A DNA stretch of 64,000 nt from Phocaeicola plebeius DSM 17135 (GCF_000187895.1 NZ_DS990122.1:248001-312000), one strand, 5' to 3'; counted from the first letter of the stretch, positions 8,005-17,952 are shown. Numbers and translations are program-made. The notes: generated by a model from the sequence alone, not told the origin.

Positions 8005-11000
8005 TTAGAAAGTTAATTGTACGCCGAAATTGAAGGTACGCATGGCGGGTGCCTCGCAGAACACTTCTCCGTTGACCGGAGTTTCGGGGTCATACTGTTT
8101 CCATTTGGCCCATGTCAGCAGGTTGCTGCCTGAGAAATAGATACGGGCTTTGTCTATCAGGACCTTGCGGGTCCATTCGGAAGGAAGCGTAAACCCGAAC
8201 GTAAGGTTCTTCAGACGCAGATGGTTGGTGCTGTGAATGTAGCGCGAAGAGTTCTGAGGTCCGGCATCTTCCCCATACACAAAGCGTGGCACATCGGTCT
8301 GGTCGCCCGGCTCCTGCCAGCGGTCCATGGCATATACCGGCAGGTTGTACCTGGAAGTATAGATATTGCTCGCTCCGTTCTCAATGTAGGTACCGACCTT
8401 ATCGTAAGAATATCCACCCAACGAATAGGTCAGTGTAAAGCTCAGGTCCAGCCATTTGTAGTTCAGCATGTTCGTCAGACCGCCGGACACCTTCGGGTTA
8501 ACCGACTTGTAAGGAATGGCCTGCGCCTCACTGGCATCCTCCGTCAGGCTCCGGTCTATAATCACCGTACCATCTTCCTGCGGTATTTCCTTGTTGCGGT
8601 AATACATGGCCTTACCCGTATCCGGATTTACTCCGGCGTATTCCGTTACGTAGAAAGTATAGTAAGGCAATCCTACTTTGTGAATGAACCATGTGCCTTC
8701 GATTGACTGCTCCAGCTGTCCATTGAGTGACACAATCTTGTTCTTGTTGTGGCTCAGATTGAAGACCGTTGTCCAGTTAAAGTTGTCATTGGCAAAGTTG
8801 ATGGTACGCAGTTCCAGTTCCACACCCCGGTTGTTCAACTGTCCCACATTGCTCAGGTAGTTCGTAAATCCGGTGGTGGCACTGATAGGAAGGCTATACA
8901 GCAAATCCTTCGTATCGCGGTTATAGTATTCCACGCTCAGGAAAATGCGGTTGATGAACGATACGTCCAGTCCCACGTTCAGGTTATAGTTCTTTTCCCA
9001 TCCCAAATTGGAGTTGGGGATAGATGATTCATACGAACCGGAACCGCCCATGTAGCTCTGCCCGAAAGCATACAGTCCCATATAGCCGTACAGGGAGCTC
9101 GGCTGGTTACCGTTCACACCGTAAGAGGCACGAATCTTCAAATCGCTCAGAATGTGCTTCACAGGCTGCATGAACGCTTCGTTGCTCACATGCCACATAC
9201 CCGATACGGACCAGAAATTTCCCCAGCGGTTATCGGGTGAGAGGCGGGAACTACCGTCGCGGCGGAAGCTTCCTGCCAAATAATAACGGTCGTCATAATC
9301 GTAGTTCAAACGTGAAATATACGACAGCATACGATAGTCCTGTGTTGATGAAACGAAGCTGTTCAACACCGCTGCGTTATCCGGCTCCGTCAGTCCGGCA
9401 TACGAAGGAATGTTGGAACGTTCGCCGGATGCCTTATCCGTCTGGTAGCTTTCCACTTCGTACGCAGCCAATACATCCAGATGGTGCTTCTGCGCAAAGG
9501 TCTTCACGTAATTCACCGAAGTAGAAGAAATCAGCTTTCCATACTCGATGAATCCTTTGGAGGACTGTGCATCGGAACCGCTCTTCGGTCCTGCAGAACT
9601 CAACGGATTGTAGTAGCGCGAATCCTTCTGGATGGTATAGTCATAGCTTAACGTTTCCTTTATTTTCAGGCCCTTTATCGGTTCTACGGCCGCATAGCCG
9701 GTGGAGAACATACGCGTCATCCGCGTGCGGTTATAGTCCGTCAGAATATCACGCAGCGGGTTCAACTGTGTGCCGTCGTACGCCCCTACATAATTCCCGG
9801 CTTCATCTCTCACCAGCATGGAAGGAGTCATGGTCATCGCCACACACAAATACGGGTTGATGGCAGAGCCACGTTCTTCGTTCATCTCCTGGTTCATCTG
9901 GGTAAACATCATGTTGGCACCTACCTCACCGTACCGGCCCACCTTCTGGGTCATGTTCAAACGGGCAGAGTAGCGGTCCAAGCTGGAGTTCTTGGCCAAT
10001 CCTTCCTGGCTGTTATAGCCCAAAGAGGCATAGAAAGTGGTCTTCTCGTTTCCTCCGGATACGGATGCCTCGTAATCCTGCTGGATGGCGGTACGAAGCA
10101 ACTCTTTTCTCCAGTCGGTATAGCCCATGGAAGGCACAGACGCATACTTGTCAATCTCACCGTCTGCATAGCCGGTAGGGTCTGCCATCTGCTTGTCCGT
10201 GGCATAGTTTACCAAGCCCTCGTACAGCAGCTCACGACGCTGGTCGCCGTTCAGTGTCGGACGGAAATCAACCGCCGCATTCGAGAAACCTCCCGACATA
10301 TTAAAGGAAACCTGTGCCTTGCCAGCCTTTCCTTTCTTGGTCGTAATCAGGATTACGCCATTGGCCGCACGCGAACCATACAGAGAGGCTGCCGCCGCAT
10401 CCTTGATAATCGTAATGTTTTCAATATCGGCCGGATTCAGCGTACTCATGATATTGGTCTTTGAGTTGTTCATGTAAGCCGCATCGGCTCCTCCGGCACT
10501 CAGGCTACCGGAAGTAACCGGCACCCCGTCAATCACGAACAGCGGTTCCTGAGAGGCATTGAACGAGCCCATACCACGGATACGGATGCTCTGATTGGCT
10601 CCCGGCTGTCCGGAACTGCTGGTAATAGACACACCCGTGGTCATTCCCTGCAGCTTCTGCTCCACGCTCATCACGGGGATGTCTTTCATCATATCTCCCT
10701 TCAGGGTATTGGCAGACCCCGTAAAAGAAGACTTGGTGAAATTACCGTATCCCGTCACCACCACCTCTTCCAGGTTCATGGTCTCAGGCTGAAGCACCAC
10801 GTTCAGGTGTTCTTTCTTGGGAACCTTTATCAACTGAGTTTTCATACCCAGGTAAGCCACGACCAGAATCTTGTCATCCGGTCCCACTTCCAATGTATAC
10901 TTTCCATCAATGTCGGTCACTACCCCATGCGCTTCGTTTCCCTGTACGGAAATCGTAGCACCGATAAGCGGCTCGTGATCTTCCGCTGAGATAACCAATC

Positions 11001-11082
11001 CGCTGATGGTACGCTGTTGTGCAAAAGTCTGTTGACACACCACACACAGCAGCAATAAAACTAAAAGTCTGATTCTTTGCAT
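8005..11082 (-). CDS. SusC-like TonB-dependent transporter (locus 1)
   Basis: A 1025-residue outer-membrane glycan transporter. After a signal peptide (MQRIRLLVLLLLCVVCQQTFAQ) come a carboxypeptidase-regulatory-like domain (GLVISAEDHEPLIGATISV), the SusC/RagA TonB region EEVVVTGYG, a plug domain (SVEQKLQGMTTGVSI, RIRGMGSFNASQEPLFVIDG, DAAAASLYGSRAANGVILITTKKG) and the 22-strand barrel ending in FNFGVQLTF. An in-frame ATG upstream at 11130 would add 16 residues before the signal peptide, so 11082 is preferred. It is the first gene of the operon with the SusD-like partner. No clear promoter box was found upstream. Confidence 0.95.
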   Translation of the reverse strand: MQRIRLLVLLLLCVVCQQTFAQQRTISGLVISAEDHEPLIGATISVQGNEAHGVVTDIDGKYTLEVGPDDKILVVAYLGMKTQLIKVPKKEHLNVVLQPETMNLEEVVVTGYGNFTKSSFTGSANTLKGDMMKDIPVMSVEQKLQGMTTGVSITSSSGQPGANQSIRIRGMGSFNASQEPLFVIDGVPVTSGSLSAGGADAAYMNNSKTNIMSTLNPADIENITIIKDAAAASLYGSRAANGVILITTKKGKAGKAQVSFNMSGGFSNAAVDFRPTLNGDQRRELLYEGLVNYATDKQMADPTGYADGEIDKYASVPSMGYTDWRKELLRTAIQQDYEASVSGGNEKTTFYASLGYNSQEGLAKNSSLDRYSARLNMTQKVGRYGEVGANMMFTQMNQEMNEERGSAINPYLCVAMTMTPSMLVRDEAGNYVGAYDGTQLNPLRDILTDYNRTRMTRMFSTGYAAVEPIKGLKIKETLSYDYTIQKDSRYYNPLSSAGPKSGSDAQSSKGFIEYGKLISSTSVNYVKTFAQKHHLDVLAAYEVESYQTDKASGERSNIPSYAGLTEPDNAAVLNSFVSSTQDYRMLSYISRLNYDYDDRYYLAGSFRRDGSSRLSPDNRWGNFWSVSGMWHVSNEAFMQPVKHILSDLKIRASYGVNGNQPSSLYGYMGLYAFGQSYMGGSGSYESSIPNSNLGWEKNYNLNVGLDVSFINRIFLSVEYYNRDTKDLLYSLPISATTGFTNYLSNVGQLNNRGVELELRTINFANDNFNWTTVFNLSHNKNKIVSLNGQLEQSIEGTWFIHKVGLPYYTFYVTEYAGVNPDTGKAMYYRNKEIPQEDGTVIIDRSLTEDASEAQAIPYKSVNPKVSGGLTNMLNYKWLDLSFTLTYSLGGYSYDKVGTYIENGASNIYTSRYNLPVYAMDRWQEPGDQTDVPRFVYGEDAGPQNSSRYIHSTNHLRLKNLTFGFTLPSEWTRKVLIDKARIYFSGSNLLTWAKWKQYDPETPVNGEVFCEAPAMRTFNFGVQLTF

Positions 11083-11204
11083 TTTGACGATTTTTGTTTT
11101 TAATTCCGTAGAATACTTCGCAAAACACACGCCAAAAACAGCCTTTTTATACTTTATTTTTTAAAAATTTGATTACAAGAACGTTACACGCGATTAAAAA
11201 AAAG

Positions 11205-11256
11205 AAAGGCTGTGGAATTTCTGCACATTTGTAGAAATAATCCACAGCCTTTTTTC
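11205..11256 (-). terminator. Intrinsic terminator after rdgB
   Basis: Perfect 12-bp stem AAAGGCTGTGGA/TCCACAGCCTTT with further TTTCT/AGAAA pairing; on the minus strand it is followed by a long T tract (A-rich 11195-11207 on the plus strand). Confidence 0.85.
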
Positions 11257-11260
11257 TGTT

Positions 11261-11845
11261 TTATTTACTGTTCAGATAGTCACACAGCCTCTGTACGGCT
11301 CTTGCCCGGTGACTGATCCTGTTCTTTTCTTCAGCCCCCATCTCCGCAAAAGTCTCGGAATAACCTTCCGGCACGAACACCGGGTCGTAGCCGAAGCCGG
11401 AGCTTCCTTTTTTCTCCCGGATGATTTCTCCCTTCACAATGCCTTCGAACAAATGCTTTTCTCCTCCTTCTATCAGGCAGATAGCCGTACGGAACTGCGC
11501 CTTCCGGTTCTCCTTGCCTTTCAGTTCTGCCAGCAGCTTCTTCATGTTGGCTTCCGAATCGTGACCTTCACCGCCCGCATAACGTGCCGAATACACCCCG
11601 GGAGCCCCGTCCAGCGCTTCCACCTCCAGACCGGTATCGTCGGCAAAGCAATCCATGCCATAATGCGCATGAATATATTCCGCCTTCAGCGCGGCATTTC
11701 CCTCCAGCGTATCCGCCGTTTCCGGAATATCGGCTTCACAACGGATGTCTTTCAAACTCAGCACTTCCACTTTATCTCCCAAAATGGCACGTATCTCCTC
11801 CAGCTTATGGGCATTGTTAGTAGCAAAAACCAGTTTCTTTTTCAT
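11261..11845 (-). CDS. rdgB: Non-canonical purine NTP pyrophosphatase (RdgB/HAM1)
   Basis: A 194-residue Ham1-family enzyme that hydrolyses dITP, ITP and XTP to the monophosphate and so cleans the nucleotide pool. Family signatures are in order: [18 protein letters not shown] at the start (substrate loop TNNxxK), [25 protein letters not shown] in the middle (catalytic Asp) and [11 protein letters not shown], then SHRARA near the C-terminus. An in-frame ATG at 11911 lies in the promoter and is rejected; the start at 11845 gives the conserved N-terminus. It sits between the SusC operon and GH20 but has its own promoter and terminators on both sides, so it is an independent housekeeping unit. 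Confidence 0.96.
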   Translation of the reverse strand: MKKKLVFATNNAHKLEEIRAILGDKVEVLSLKDIRCEADIPETADTLEGNAALKAEYIHAHYGMDCFADDTGLEVEALDGAPGVYSARYAGGEGHDSEANMKKLLAELKGKENRKAQFRTAICLIEGGEKHLFEGIVKGEIIREKKGSSGFGYDPVFVPEGYSETFAEMGAEEKNRISHRARAVQRLCDYLNSK

Positions 11846-11880
11846 GTTGAACTTTTTCTTGACAATTATACATTTCTGCA

Positions 11881-11912
11881 CAAAGATACACATCGCCCGA
11901 CAGTATTTCAAC
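11881..11912 (-). promoter_or_regulatory. Promoter for rdgB
   Basis: On the minus strand GTTG (11912-11909), 20-bp gap, TATCTTTG (11888-11881): good fit to the Bacteroidetes -33/-7 promoter, 36 bp before the start at 11845. Confidence 0.65.
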
Positions 11913-11932
11913 TAACGGCCGCAAAAAGCCGA

Positions 11933-11968
11933 TAAAAAAGCCTGATCTTCCCTCAGGAGACCAGGCCT
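11933..11968 (-). terminator. Intrinsic terminator after the GH20 gene
   Basis: On the minus strand GCCTGGTCT/AGATCAGGC (one G-U pair) followed by TTTTTT. Confidence 0.75.
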
Positions 11969-11990
11969 TTATCACGAAGGCTATGCGCCG

Positions 11991-14327
11991 TTAGTTCAAT
12001 ACGATTTCATCTACAAACAAGAATCCGGGATTGCCCTTGCCGCCGTGCCATGCCGGGATATTCTTTTCGGACAAAGCCGTTACCTTCACGTAACGGGTCT
12101 TTACCGGGTCAAACGTCAAGGTATGGGTATAAATCTGGTTGGCATCCGTTTCCTTCATAGCCGGATAAGCTTCCGAAGCCACTTTCTTGAAAGTCTTGTT
12201 GTCGTCCGACACCTCTACGGTAATACCTCTGGTATCAAACGTCCAGTCGCCCTTTTCCACGCAAGTGCGCAGGGTCATGGAACTGATTTCGGTAGCTTCC
12301 TTCAAATCAATCACCGCCTCCATGTCATTCTTGTAGAAAGCAATCCAGCATCCGGTCTTGTAGTTGCGGTCGCCCGTCATACCGTCTACCAGCGTAGTGG
12401 CACCCTTAAACTCGTAAGGCTTATTGATAGGCTGCAACATGGTGATAGGTTTCGCTGTAGACTTGCTGAACGCAATGCTGTCACGCGTAATGCGGGAGTT
12501 GCCTTCCGGACGCACGGCCATCATGCGCAGCACACATGCCGCATCAATGGTCAGTCCGTTTTCATACTTGGACGAAGCAGTGGTAGGTTCCGTACCGTCG
12601 AGGGTATAGTACACAGGCGCATCGTCGATGGTGCTTGCCGTTACATCCAGCTTGCCCGTTTCCGTGTTGGGAGCGATGTTCACATTCACATCGAAGATAT
12701 GCGTCGCGTAGTTCCATCCCTTCAGCTGGTAAATCCTGGTCAGACGAGCCGTGCGTTTCAGGAATCCCTGATAATCCTGCTTCTTTTCAGGAGCGCTCCA
12801 CTGCGTTTCACAAAGCGCAGCCATACGCGGCAATACCATGTACTGTGCCTGTGCCATGGTCGGGATATATTCCGTCCAGAGGTTCGCCTGCACACCGGTA
12901 ATGAACTTCTGTTCTTCCGGAGAAAGGGCAGACGGCATCGGTTCGTAGCTGTACACCCGTTCCATAGGCAGATAGCCGCCGATGGCCAGCGGTTCACTGT
13001 CCGTATCCTTTGCCTGATAATAGTCGAAATACAGGTACGTGTTCGGCGTCATGATGACATTGTGCTGCTGACGGGCCGCTTCAATACCACCGGCTTCCCC
13101 TCTCCACGACATCACCGTGGCATTCGGAGCCAGTCCGCCTTCTAAGATTTCATCCCAGCCAATCATGCTGCGGCCGTTCTCGGTGAGGAACTTCTCGGCT
13201 TCATGTATCACGTAGCTCTGCAGATACTCTTCCTTCGAGTGCTTGCTGTCGCCCTTGATGCCCAGCGCCTTGATACGTGCCTGACACTTCGGACAAGTCT
13301 CCCACTTCACCTTCGGACATTCGTCGCCACCCACATGGATGTATTCCGACGGGAAGATGTCGATGATTTCCGCCAGCACATCCTTGATGAACTGGATGGT
13401 CTTGTCGTTACCCGCACAAAGCACGTTGTCGGAAATACCCCACATGCGCCACACTTCATACGGACCGCCCGTACATCCCAGTTCCGGATAAGCCGCCAGC
13501 GCCGCCTGCATGTGACCCGGAAGGTCGATTTCCGGAATGACCGTGATATAGCGTTCCGCCGCGTAGGCCACGATTTCCCGGGCCTGCTCCTGCGTATAGA
13601 AACCGCCGTAAGGCTTGCCGTCATACTCGCCCGAGTTACGTCCGATCACCGTCTCGCTGCGTTTGGAGCCGATTTCCGTCAGCTTGGGATACTTCTTGAT
13701 TTCGATACGCCATCCCTGGTCTTCCGACAGATGCCAGTGGAAGCGGTTGATGTTGTGCAAAGCCAACATGTCGATGTACGTCTTGATTTCATCCATGCTG
13801 AACATGTGACGGCCCACATCGAGCATCATACCACGGTAGCTGAAGCGCGGCGAGTCGTTGATTTCCACTGCCGGCAGTTCCACCGCTCCTGCCCCCTCAT
13901 GCACCGACACCGACTTGCGGAGCGTCTGGATGCCATAGAACACACCCGCTTCCGAAGGAGCGGAAATCTCCACCTTGCGGTCGTCCACCTTCAGCCGGTA
14001 CGCTTCCGGAGAATCAGCCTCCAGCCCCAGGCGGAGCACGATGCCCTCTTCCCCGTCACCTTCCGCCACCTTCAGCGCGATGCCCGTCTGTTCCTTGATA
14101 AAAGCCGCCAGGAACTCGGCGTTCTTCTTCATCTTTTCATTCCCTGCCGTATAGCAGATGGTTTCCCCGCTCTTCAGCAGGAACGAACCCTGCGATGCCG
14201 CCGTAATCTCCAGCGGCATGGGCACCACCTGATAGTCGGCCACCGCCATCGGACTGTCCGTACACGAGGCCATCAGCATTCCGGCAAATGCCAGCCCCAT
14301 ACAATTCATTTTTGAAAATGGTTTCAT
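11991..14327 (-). CDS. GH20 beta-N-acetylhexosaminidase lipoprotein
   Basis: A 778-residue exo-enzyme removing terminal beta-GlcNAc or GalNAc by substrate-assisted catalysis. The N-terminus is a lipoprotein signal with Cys at residue 22 (LMASC), so it is membrane-anchored. Domains: GH20 N-terminal alpha/beta domain (about 30-155), catalytic barrel (about 160-505) with RGMMLDVGRHMF, HWHLSEDQGWRIEI and the catalytic Asp-Glu in HVGGDE (D335-E336), a chitobiase-type domain (YYTLDGTEPT) and a C-terminal F5/8 type C-like domain ending at DEIVLN, which may bind sugar. An in-frame TTG six bases upstream is less likely than the ATG used. It follows the beta-mannosidase gene by 33 bp, in one operon, pointing to glycans with mannose linked to GlcNAc. 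Confidence 0.95.
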   Translation of the reverse strand: MKPFSKMNCMGLAFAGMLMASCTDSPMAVADYQVVPMPLEITAASQGSFLLKSGETICYTAGNEKMKKNAEFLAAFIKEQTGIALKVAEGDGEEGIVLRLGLEADSPEAYRLKVDDRKVEISAPSEAGVFYGIQTLRKSVSVHEGAGAVELPAVEINDSPRFSYRGMMLDVGRHMFSMDEIKTYIDMLALHNINRFHWHLSEDQGWRIEIKKYPKLTEIGSKRSETVIGRNSGEYDGKPYGGFYTQEQAREIVAYAAERYITVIPEIDLPGHMQAALAAYPELGCTGGPYEVWRMWGISDNVLCAGNDKTIQFIKDVLAEIIDIFPSEYIHVGGDECPKVKWETCPKCQARIKALGIKGDSKHSKEEYLQSYVIHEAEKFLTENGRSMIGWDEILEGGLAPNATVMSWRGEAGGIEAARQQHNVIMTPNTYLYFDYYQAKDTDSEPLAIGGYLPMERVYSYEPMPSALSPEEQKFITGVQANLWTEYIPTMAQAQYMVLPRMAALCETQWSAPEKKQDYQGFLKRTARLTRIYQLKGWNYATHIFDVNVNIAPNTETGKLDVTASTIDDAPVYYTLDGTEPTTASSKYENGLTIDAACVLRMMAVRPEGNSRITRDSIAFSKSTAKPITMLQPINKPYEFKGATTLVDGMTGDRNYKTGCWIAFYKNDMEAVIDLKEATEISSMTLRTCVEKGDWTFDTRGITVEVSDDNKTFKKVASEAYPAMKETDANQIYTHTLTFDPVKTRYVKVTALSEKNIPAWHGGKGNPGFLFVDEIVLN

Positions 14328-14360
14328 AATCAATACATATAAAAGATTAGTAATCAGATT

Positions 14361-16934
14361 TTATTCCATCACATCGGCCAGCTGGTGAATCACCACGGAA
14401 ACGTCCTCCAGCGGCGTACCGTCGGCCGAAGACACCGTGATGCGCTTCGTCTCGCCCGGCAGCAGGTCGAAGAAATTGTCGGAGAAACGCGCCCCCTGCA
14501 AGGGCACCTCCACGAACACGTCGCGCGCCAGCACACGCGACTTCAGGGTCAGTTCCATCACCCCACCCTTCTTCACCTTGCGGCAGGCTATTTCAGCCCT
14601 GGGCAGACGCTGCTCCTTGGGATACACCGGATAGAACACCTCGTCCGAGAGCACCTCCCGTCCGTCCGCGCCCCTGAGCGTCATGCGGATGAACGAAGCC
14701 GTAGTGTCACAGCCCTTGAAAGCCTTCTGCCAGTCTTCCTCAAAGAACACCTCCGAAGCATTAACCGGCAGCATCCCTTCCACCCGATGGCGGCGGATCA
14801 CCTTTCCCTGAAAGTCCGTCAGCGCCAGGTGCAGCGTCACCTTCTCCGTCTGCAGGCGGTCGGACAGCACATAGAAACGCAACTTGTCGCCCTCGCGGAT
14901 GGCATCCACCAGCACGGGCGCAAAGGCACGGCGCGTGTGATACTGCATGGCCTTCCAGTTGCCGTAATAATCGATGGCCGACCACGACACCACGGGCCAG
15001 CTGTCGTTCAGCTGCCAGGGCAGACTGCCCATGCAGTACGGACGGTTACGGCGGTGTGCCACCATGCCCCGGCGCATGCCGTGGCCCTGCAGCACCAGCC
15101 CTACGTAGACTAAGTCTTCAAACTTCTCCGGCACCGGATAATACAGGCTCATGGTTTTCTTAATCAAGGCATTCCCTATCGTGCTCTTCTGATGCGCATT
15201 CATTACGGGCGACTCCAGCTCATAATCCTCGGGCGAAGCAAAGGTGCGGATGGTCTTCATCTCCGGAAAGGCCTGAAAGCCGTACTCGCTCATGAAACGC
15301 GGTATCTCCTTATCTAAACTCTCGAAAGGCTTCTGCCCGTACCACGTGCCCCAGTTATGGCTGTCGCCCACCTTCCAGCTCTCCGGTCTGCCCCAGTTGG
15401 CCTCCAGCGGCGAGCCTTCCAGGTAGAAGCGCCCCGGATCAAATTCTTTCACCTTCTGCGGCAAAAGCTGACGGAACAGCACGTCGTATCCCTCCTGCAT
15501 CTGCTGATAGACCTCGGGCGAATATTTCTCCTTCCATCCCCAGTAGCGTATACCCTCGTATATCTCGTTATTACCGCACCACATGGCCAGCGACGCATGA
15601 TTGCGCAAACGCTTAATGTTGTATTCTACCTCGCGGGCTACATTGCGCAGGAAAGCCGGATCATGCGGATAGGTGGTACAAGCAAACATAAAGTCCTGCC
15701 ATACCAGAATGCCGCGCCTGTCGGCTTCCTCAAAGAACGCATCGTCTTCATAGATACCGCCGCCCCACACACGAATCATATTCATATTGGATGACTGCAC
15801 ATCCTCCAGCAGACGGCTGTAGCGCTGGCGTGTGACACGCGGCAGCAGGGCATCCGACGGAATCAGGTTTGTACCTTTGGCAAACATCGGCACCCCATTC
15901 ACTTCGAAGTAGAAACTCTGACCGTCCTTATCCTCCTCCTGGACTACACGTATCGAGCGCAGACCAATCTGGTGACTCTTCTGTGACACCACTTGCCCAT
16001 CGACCGACACTGAAGCCTCAAACATATACAACGCAGGCTCTCCCCAACCGTTAGGCATCCACAAATGTGGCTGCTCCACTGTTACAGGAAGAGAAATATG
16101 ATTAAGCCCCGGCTGCAATTCCACTACCTTCTCTATGCTTTTATCTGACTCACCCGCATAACTGTACGTCACACGTACCACAGCCTGCTGTGTATGATTA
16201 CCAATATTATTTATTTCTAGACGATTGTCTACCTCTGCCTGTTCAGCACTGACTGACTGCTGGTGCACGAAATAATCTTCCACTACCGCCCGGTCCGCAA
16301 ACTGCAAATACACTGGCCGCCAAATACCACAAGTCACCATACGGATGCCCCAGTCCCATCCGTAGGAATAAGGAGCTTTCCGACTAAACACACTTAATTT
16401 TTGAGGATAATGGTCATTATCTGCAGGATAATCAAAACCGTTGCTCTCCCATTGAGGCATCAGTTCACGAATAGGCGAACGAAAACGTACTACAAGTCTG
16501 TTTTCTCCTTTTCTTAAAACAGACTTGACAGGTACCCGATATCCCACAAACATATTATCTGCTTTCAGCAACAAAGAACCATTTAAGAAAACATCTGCAT
16601 AGGTATCAAGCCCTTCAAAAACCAGATACACCCCTTCATGATGTAGTTGCTCTTCTGTCAGTACAAATGAAGTGCGATACAACCAGTCTTCCTTTTCTAC
16701 CCATTGTATTTTCTGCTCATTCATGCCATAAAAAGGATCAGGCAATTTATCATGAGCTATCAGGTCCTGATGCACCGTGCCCGGCACCTGTGCAGACAAC
16801 CATTCATTACTACCGTACATTGAAAATTCCCATCCAGTATGCAGCTGATGGATTTGAGATAAACTACTGCCCGACGCATGATTTCCATAAGTCAGTAAAA
16901 AGGCCAGTAACATCATCAGAGTGACTTTTGACAT
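14361..16934 (-). CDS. GH2 beta-mannosidase
   Basis: An 857-residue secreted glycosidase (signal peptide about 1-22) that resembles beta-mannosidases of family GH2: N-terminal jelly roll with HTGWEFSMYG and VPGTVHQDLIAHDKLPDPFYG, GWDWGIRMVTCGIWRP, then the barrel with GGGIYEDDAFFEEADRRGILVWQDFMFACTTYP. The acid/base is E457 in WCGNNE and the nucleophile E550 in MSEYGFQAFPE. It would release beta-linked mannose from non-reducing ends. A GTG nine bases upstream (16943) is the alternative start. It is the first gene of an operon with GH20. Base composition drifts within the gene: sampled lines are near 60% GC at its 3' end and near 35-40% GC at its 5' end. Confidence 0.92.
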   Translation of the reverse strand: MSKVTLMMLLAFLLTYGNHASGSSLSQIHQLHTGWEFSMYGSNEWLSAQVPGTVHQDLIAHDKLPDPFYGMNEQKIQWVEKEDWLYRTSFVLTEEQLHHEGVYLVFEGLDTYADVFLNGSLLLKADNMFVGYRVPVKSVLRKGENRLVVRFRSPIRELMPQWESNGFDYPADNDHYPQKLSVFSRKAPYSYGWDWGIRMVTCGIWRPVYLQFADRAVVEDYFVHQQSVSAEQAEVDNRLEINNIGNHTQQAVVRVTYSYAGESDKSIEKVVELQPGLNHISLPVTVEQPHLWMPNGWGEPALYMFEASVSVDGQVVSQKSHQIGLRSIRVVQEEDKDGQSFYFEVNGVPMFAKGTNLIPSDALLPRVTRQRYSRLLEDVQSSNMNMIRVWGGGIYEDDAFFEEADRRGILVWQDFMFACTTYPHDPAFLRNVAREVEYNIKRLRNHASLAMWCGNNEIYEGIRYWGWKEKYSPEVYQQMQEGYDVLFRQLLPQKVKEFDPGRFYLEGSPLEANWGRPESWKVGDSHNWGTWYGQKPFESLDKEIPRFMSEYGFQAFPEMKTIRTFASPEDYELESPVMNAHQKSTIGNALIKKTMSLYYPVPEKFEDLVYVGLVLQGHGMRRGMVAHRRNRPYCMGSLPWQLNDSWPVVSWSAIDYYGNWKAMQYHTRRAFAPVLVDAIREGDKLRFYVLSDRLQTEKVTLHLALTDFQGKVIRRHRVEGMLPVNASEVFFEEDWQKAFKGCDTTASFIRMTLRGADGREVLSDEVFYPVYPKEQRLPRAEIACRKVKKGGVMELTLKSRVLARDVFVEVPLQGARFSDNFFDLLPGETKRITVSSADGTPLEDVSVVIHQLADVME

Positions 16935-16975
16935 ATTTTTCACGTTATAGATTCAAGTATCGCAATATCAGGTAC

Positions 16976-17032
16976 AAAATAAAATAAGTTTTTCCGATAA
17001 GCCAAATTAATCGAAAAAACTTATTTTATTTT
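16976..17032 (-). terminator. Long AT-rich hairpin after the yitT-like gene
   Basis: Inverted repeat with 22 of 23 positions paired: arms 16976-16998 and 17010-17032, 11-nt loop. It lies 19 bp past the yitT-like stop and ahead of the beta-mannosidase start, and works as a probable AU-rich terminator on the minus strand, although the stem is unusually long. Confidence 0.6.
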
Positions 17033-17051
17033 AGTTTTTTAAGGGAAAAGT

Positions 17052-17948
17052 TTATTTTACTTTAAGCTTATCAAAGCCTTCGCCATATACTCCAACTACA
17101 TTACTTTGTGAAATGAAGGCATTCGGATCAATGTCCTTTACTAAACGGAAGATATCGAGTGATTCCCTTTTTTTAGCCAAAACCACTACTACCTTTATTT
17201 CCTGTTTACTATACCATCCCTTTCCATCAAGCAAAGTCACTCCACGATCAATCTTTGTCGCAATCCCTTCGGCTATCTCCTCATATTTGCGTGAGAATAT
17301 CAGAAACTGCACAGACTGCCGTGTACTGTTAATCACATAGTCAATGACGATACTCATCACAAATAAGACACAAAAACCGAACAATACCCTGCGCCAGTCG
17401 TGAAAAATAAAATAACAGGATGAAATGATGACGATATCGCAATACATCATCATCCGCCCCAACGTAACATCCTTATACTTATTGATAATCCAGGCAATGA
17501 TATCCGTTCCACCCGTACTTCCATTATTACAGAACACGATACCAATTCCAAAACCCAGCAGACCAGCACCTATCACACAAGCCATAAAATCCTGACCAGG
17601 GCCTAACAACTGAGGAAGATTGCCATTCTCATCCTTCAAAATCATCTGAAAGAACCAGAGCAGGAAAGTCAGCATAAAGATGGCAAAGATGGTCTTAATA
17701 CTAAATTTAGGCCCTAATATTTTCAAGGCAAAACCCAAGAATATTGCATTAATCACAAAATAGGAGACCTGAATCTCTATGCCTGTGGCATAATAAATAA
17801 TTGCCGCAATACCCGTTACTCCTCCGGTAGTAATCTGATAGGGAAGCATAAATGCAGCCCAGCCAATGGAATAACAAATCAGCCCGAAGGTTATGGCCAG
17901 ATAGTCTCTGGACTCCCGGCCCAACTTTTTCTTTAATAAAGCTTCCAT
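17052..17948 (-). CDS. YitT family membrane protein (DUF161 + DUF2179)
   Basis: A 298-residue integral membrane protein with about five to six hydrophobic helices in the first 200 residues, the first with the family's GxxxxSIGWAAFMLPYQITTGGVTGIAAI pattern and a repeat-like NNGSTGGTDIIAWIINKY, and a soluble C-terminal DUF2179 domain (KGWYSKQEIKVVVVLAKKRES to NVVGVYGEGFDKL). The family is widespread and its transport or regulatory role is not settled. The start at 17948 is ATG; an in-frame TTG at 17954 would add two residues. It follows leuS, but a strong terminator ends only 16 bp before its start and leaves no space for a separate promoter. Confidence 0.92.
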   Translation of the reverse strand: MEALLKKKLGRESRDYLAITFGLICYSIGWAAFMLPYQITTGGVTGIAAIIYYATGIEIQVSYFVINAIFLGFALKILGPKFSIKTIFAIFMLTFLLWFFQMILKDENGNLPQLLGPGQDFMACVIGAGLLGFGIGIVFCNNGSTGGTDIIAWIINKYKDVTLGRMMMYCDIVIISSCYFIFHDWRRVLFGFCVLFVMSIVIDYVINSTRQSVQFLIFSRKYEEIAEGIATKIDRGVTLLDGKGWYSKQEIKVVVVLAKKRESLDIFRLVKDIDPNAFISQSNVVGVYGEGFDKLKVK

Positions 17949-17952
17949 AGAC

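Noticed and set aside
12045..14315. Two long open frames (366 and 370 codons) antisense to the GH20 gene
   Set aside because: They mirror a well-supported GH20 gene, lack recognisable domains and are a by-product of high GC.
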